Of a DNA stretch of 64,000 nucleotides, positions 63,615-64,000 are shown in pieces. Under the pieces are notes generated by a model. The model was not told the origin of the DNA, did not search any database, and saw only the letters and a program-made list of their open reading frames with translations. Numbering within the stretch: the first letter of the stretch is position 1; every line of letters begins with the position of its first letter. This stretch comes from Maribacter luteus (GTDB lineage: Bacteria > Bacteroidota > Bacteroidia > Flavobacteriales > Flavobacteriaceae): assembly GCF_009674825.1 (NCBI RefSeq), contig NZ_WKJH01000001.1, positions 558,001-622,000 on the forward strand, read 5' to 3'. The position numbers and the translations under genes are program-made.

Positions 63615-63687
63615 CGATTAATTCGATGGTTATTAACCTGAAAAATAGGTTAAACCAAGTATAAGAAACTATTGAAAAAGGAAATGA

Positions 63688-63737
63688 AAACCCTTTGGCA
63701 TGACTCAAATCGACTCATGTTAAAGGGTTTATTTTAT
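63688..63737. terminator. Terminator between the efflux operon and the CYTH gene
   Basis: Arms at 63688-63703 and 63715-63730 pair over 14 of 16 positions (AAACCCTTT outer stem, CATGA inner stem, two mismatches between). T-rich sequence follows on the plus strand and A-rich sequence precedes, so both converging genes may use it. Confidence 0.75.
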
Positions 63738-63747
63738 GGATAAAACG

Positions 63748-64000
63748 CTACCATCCAGTAAAAGGATTTTTGCTTAATTGTGAATTATAATATTTGATAT
63801 CACCGGTAACTTCTTCCCCAAGCCAATCGGGGCGTTCAAAAAAATCATTTTCATTATCCAATTCTATTTCGGCGATGATCAACCCCTCATTGTCCCCATG
63901 AAATTCATCCACCTCAAATAAATACTTTCCCATTGGGATTTCATACCTTGTTTTATCTATTACCGATGGTTCACAAAGCTGTAGTAACGCCTCTGCCTCC
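63748..64000 (-). CDS. CYTH-domain protein (5' part cut off by window edge)
   Basis: The frame is open from the window edge to the stop at 63748 and gives 83 residues of the C-terminal part of a CYTH domain. The strand pairs YEIPMGKYLFEVDEFHG and GLIIAEIELDNENDFFERP show the acidic pattern (EVDEF, EIEL) of triphosphate-tunnel enzymes, and the YYNSQLSKNPF ending is typical of short bacterial members. These hydrolyse triphosphates or make adenylate from ATP. The ATG at 63933 is internal, not the start. Confidence 0.85.
   Translation of the reverse strand, partial: EAEALLQLCEPSVIDKTRYEIPMGKYLFEVDEFHGDNEGLIIAEIELDNENDFFERPDWLGEEVTGDIKYYNSQLSKNPFTGW

Overview
The window is a chromosomal segment from a marine-type member of the Flavobacteriaceae (Bacteroidota). 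The evidence is the moderately AT-rich DNA, the many lipoproteins with a short hydrophobic leader ending in Cys, the weak Shine-Dalgarno sequences, Bacteroidota-type promoters (TTTG, 19 bases, TAnnTTTG), a complete Bat aerotolerance operon, and typical flavobacterial families (DUF3298, DUF3124, GbsR, alpha-2-macroglobulin with PBP1C). The genus cannot be fixed by eye. I saw no rRNA, tRNA, insertion sequence, prophage or CRISPR array.

Layout. 1-6384: a cut-off cystathionine gamma-synthase-type enzyme, a DUF3298 lipoprotein, DinB, an ArsC-like protein, a DMT exporter, a thioesterase, a nitronate monooxygenase, a YheT hydrolase and a cytochrome c lipoprotein. 6461-15145: a SulP transporter, a phytanoyl-CoA dioxygenase-like protein divergent from an AraC regulator, gpsA, PBP1C, two small proteins and CvpA. 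15543-21533: an orphan small protein and a giant alpha-2-macroglobulin lipoprotein. 21867-27200: a CAP-domain lipoprotein, 3-hydroxyanthranilate dioxygenase, DUF1304, an antiquitin-type aldehyde dehydrogenase, a 687-base gap holding an unannotated small minus-strand gene, then a double OmpA-like protein and a membrane-anchored helix-hairpin-helix protein. 27242-31311: an acyl-ACP desaturase, then a metallophosphatase / zinc-ribbon / SPFH operon. 31601-39854: B12-dependent ribonucleotide reductase, fructokinase with amylosucrase, DUF3124, and an AlbA_2 protein with an SDR. 40240-49337: the MoxR-DUF58-Bat operon. 49396-55654: a small membrane protein and an inorganic-carbon cluster of two SulP transporters, a universal stress protein and two beta carbonic anhydrases. 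55768-64000: pheS, a small protein, a GbsR regulator with a three-gene RND efflux pump, and the edge of a CYTH-domain gene.

How genes work together. The SulP/carbonic anhydrase block probably imports bicarbonate and equilibrates it with CO2. Amylosucrase and fructokinase would split sucrose and capture the fructose. The Bat genes form one envelope-stress complex. The GbsR regulator appears to bind a matched 24-bp palindrome at its own promoter and another ahead of the efflux genes. The SPFH/zinc-ribbon pair resembles the B. subtilis ydjG/ydjI membrane-stress genes. Most of the window is ordinary core genome. The most notable items are the carbon cluster, the GbsR operator pair, and the hidden small gene at 25155-25277, which has its own promoter and terminator.
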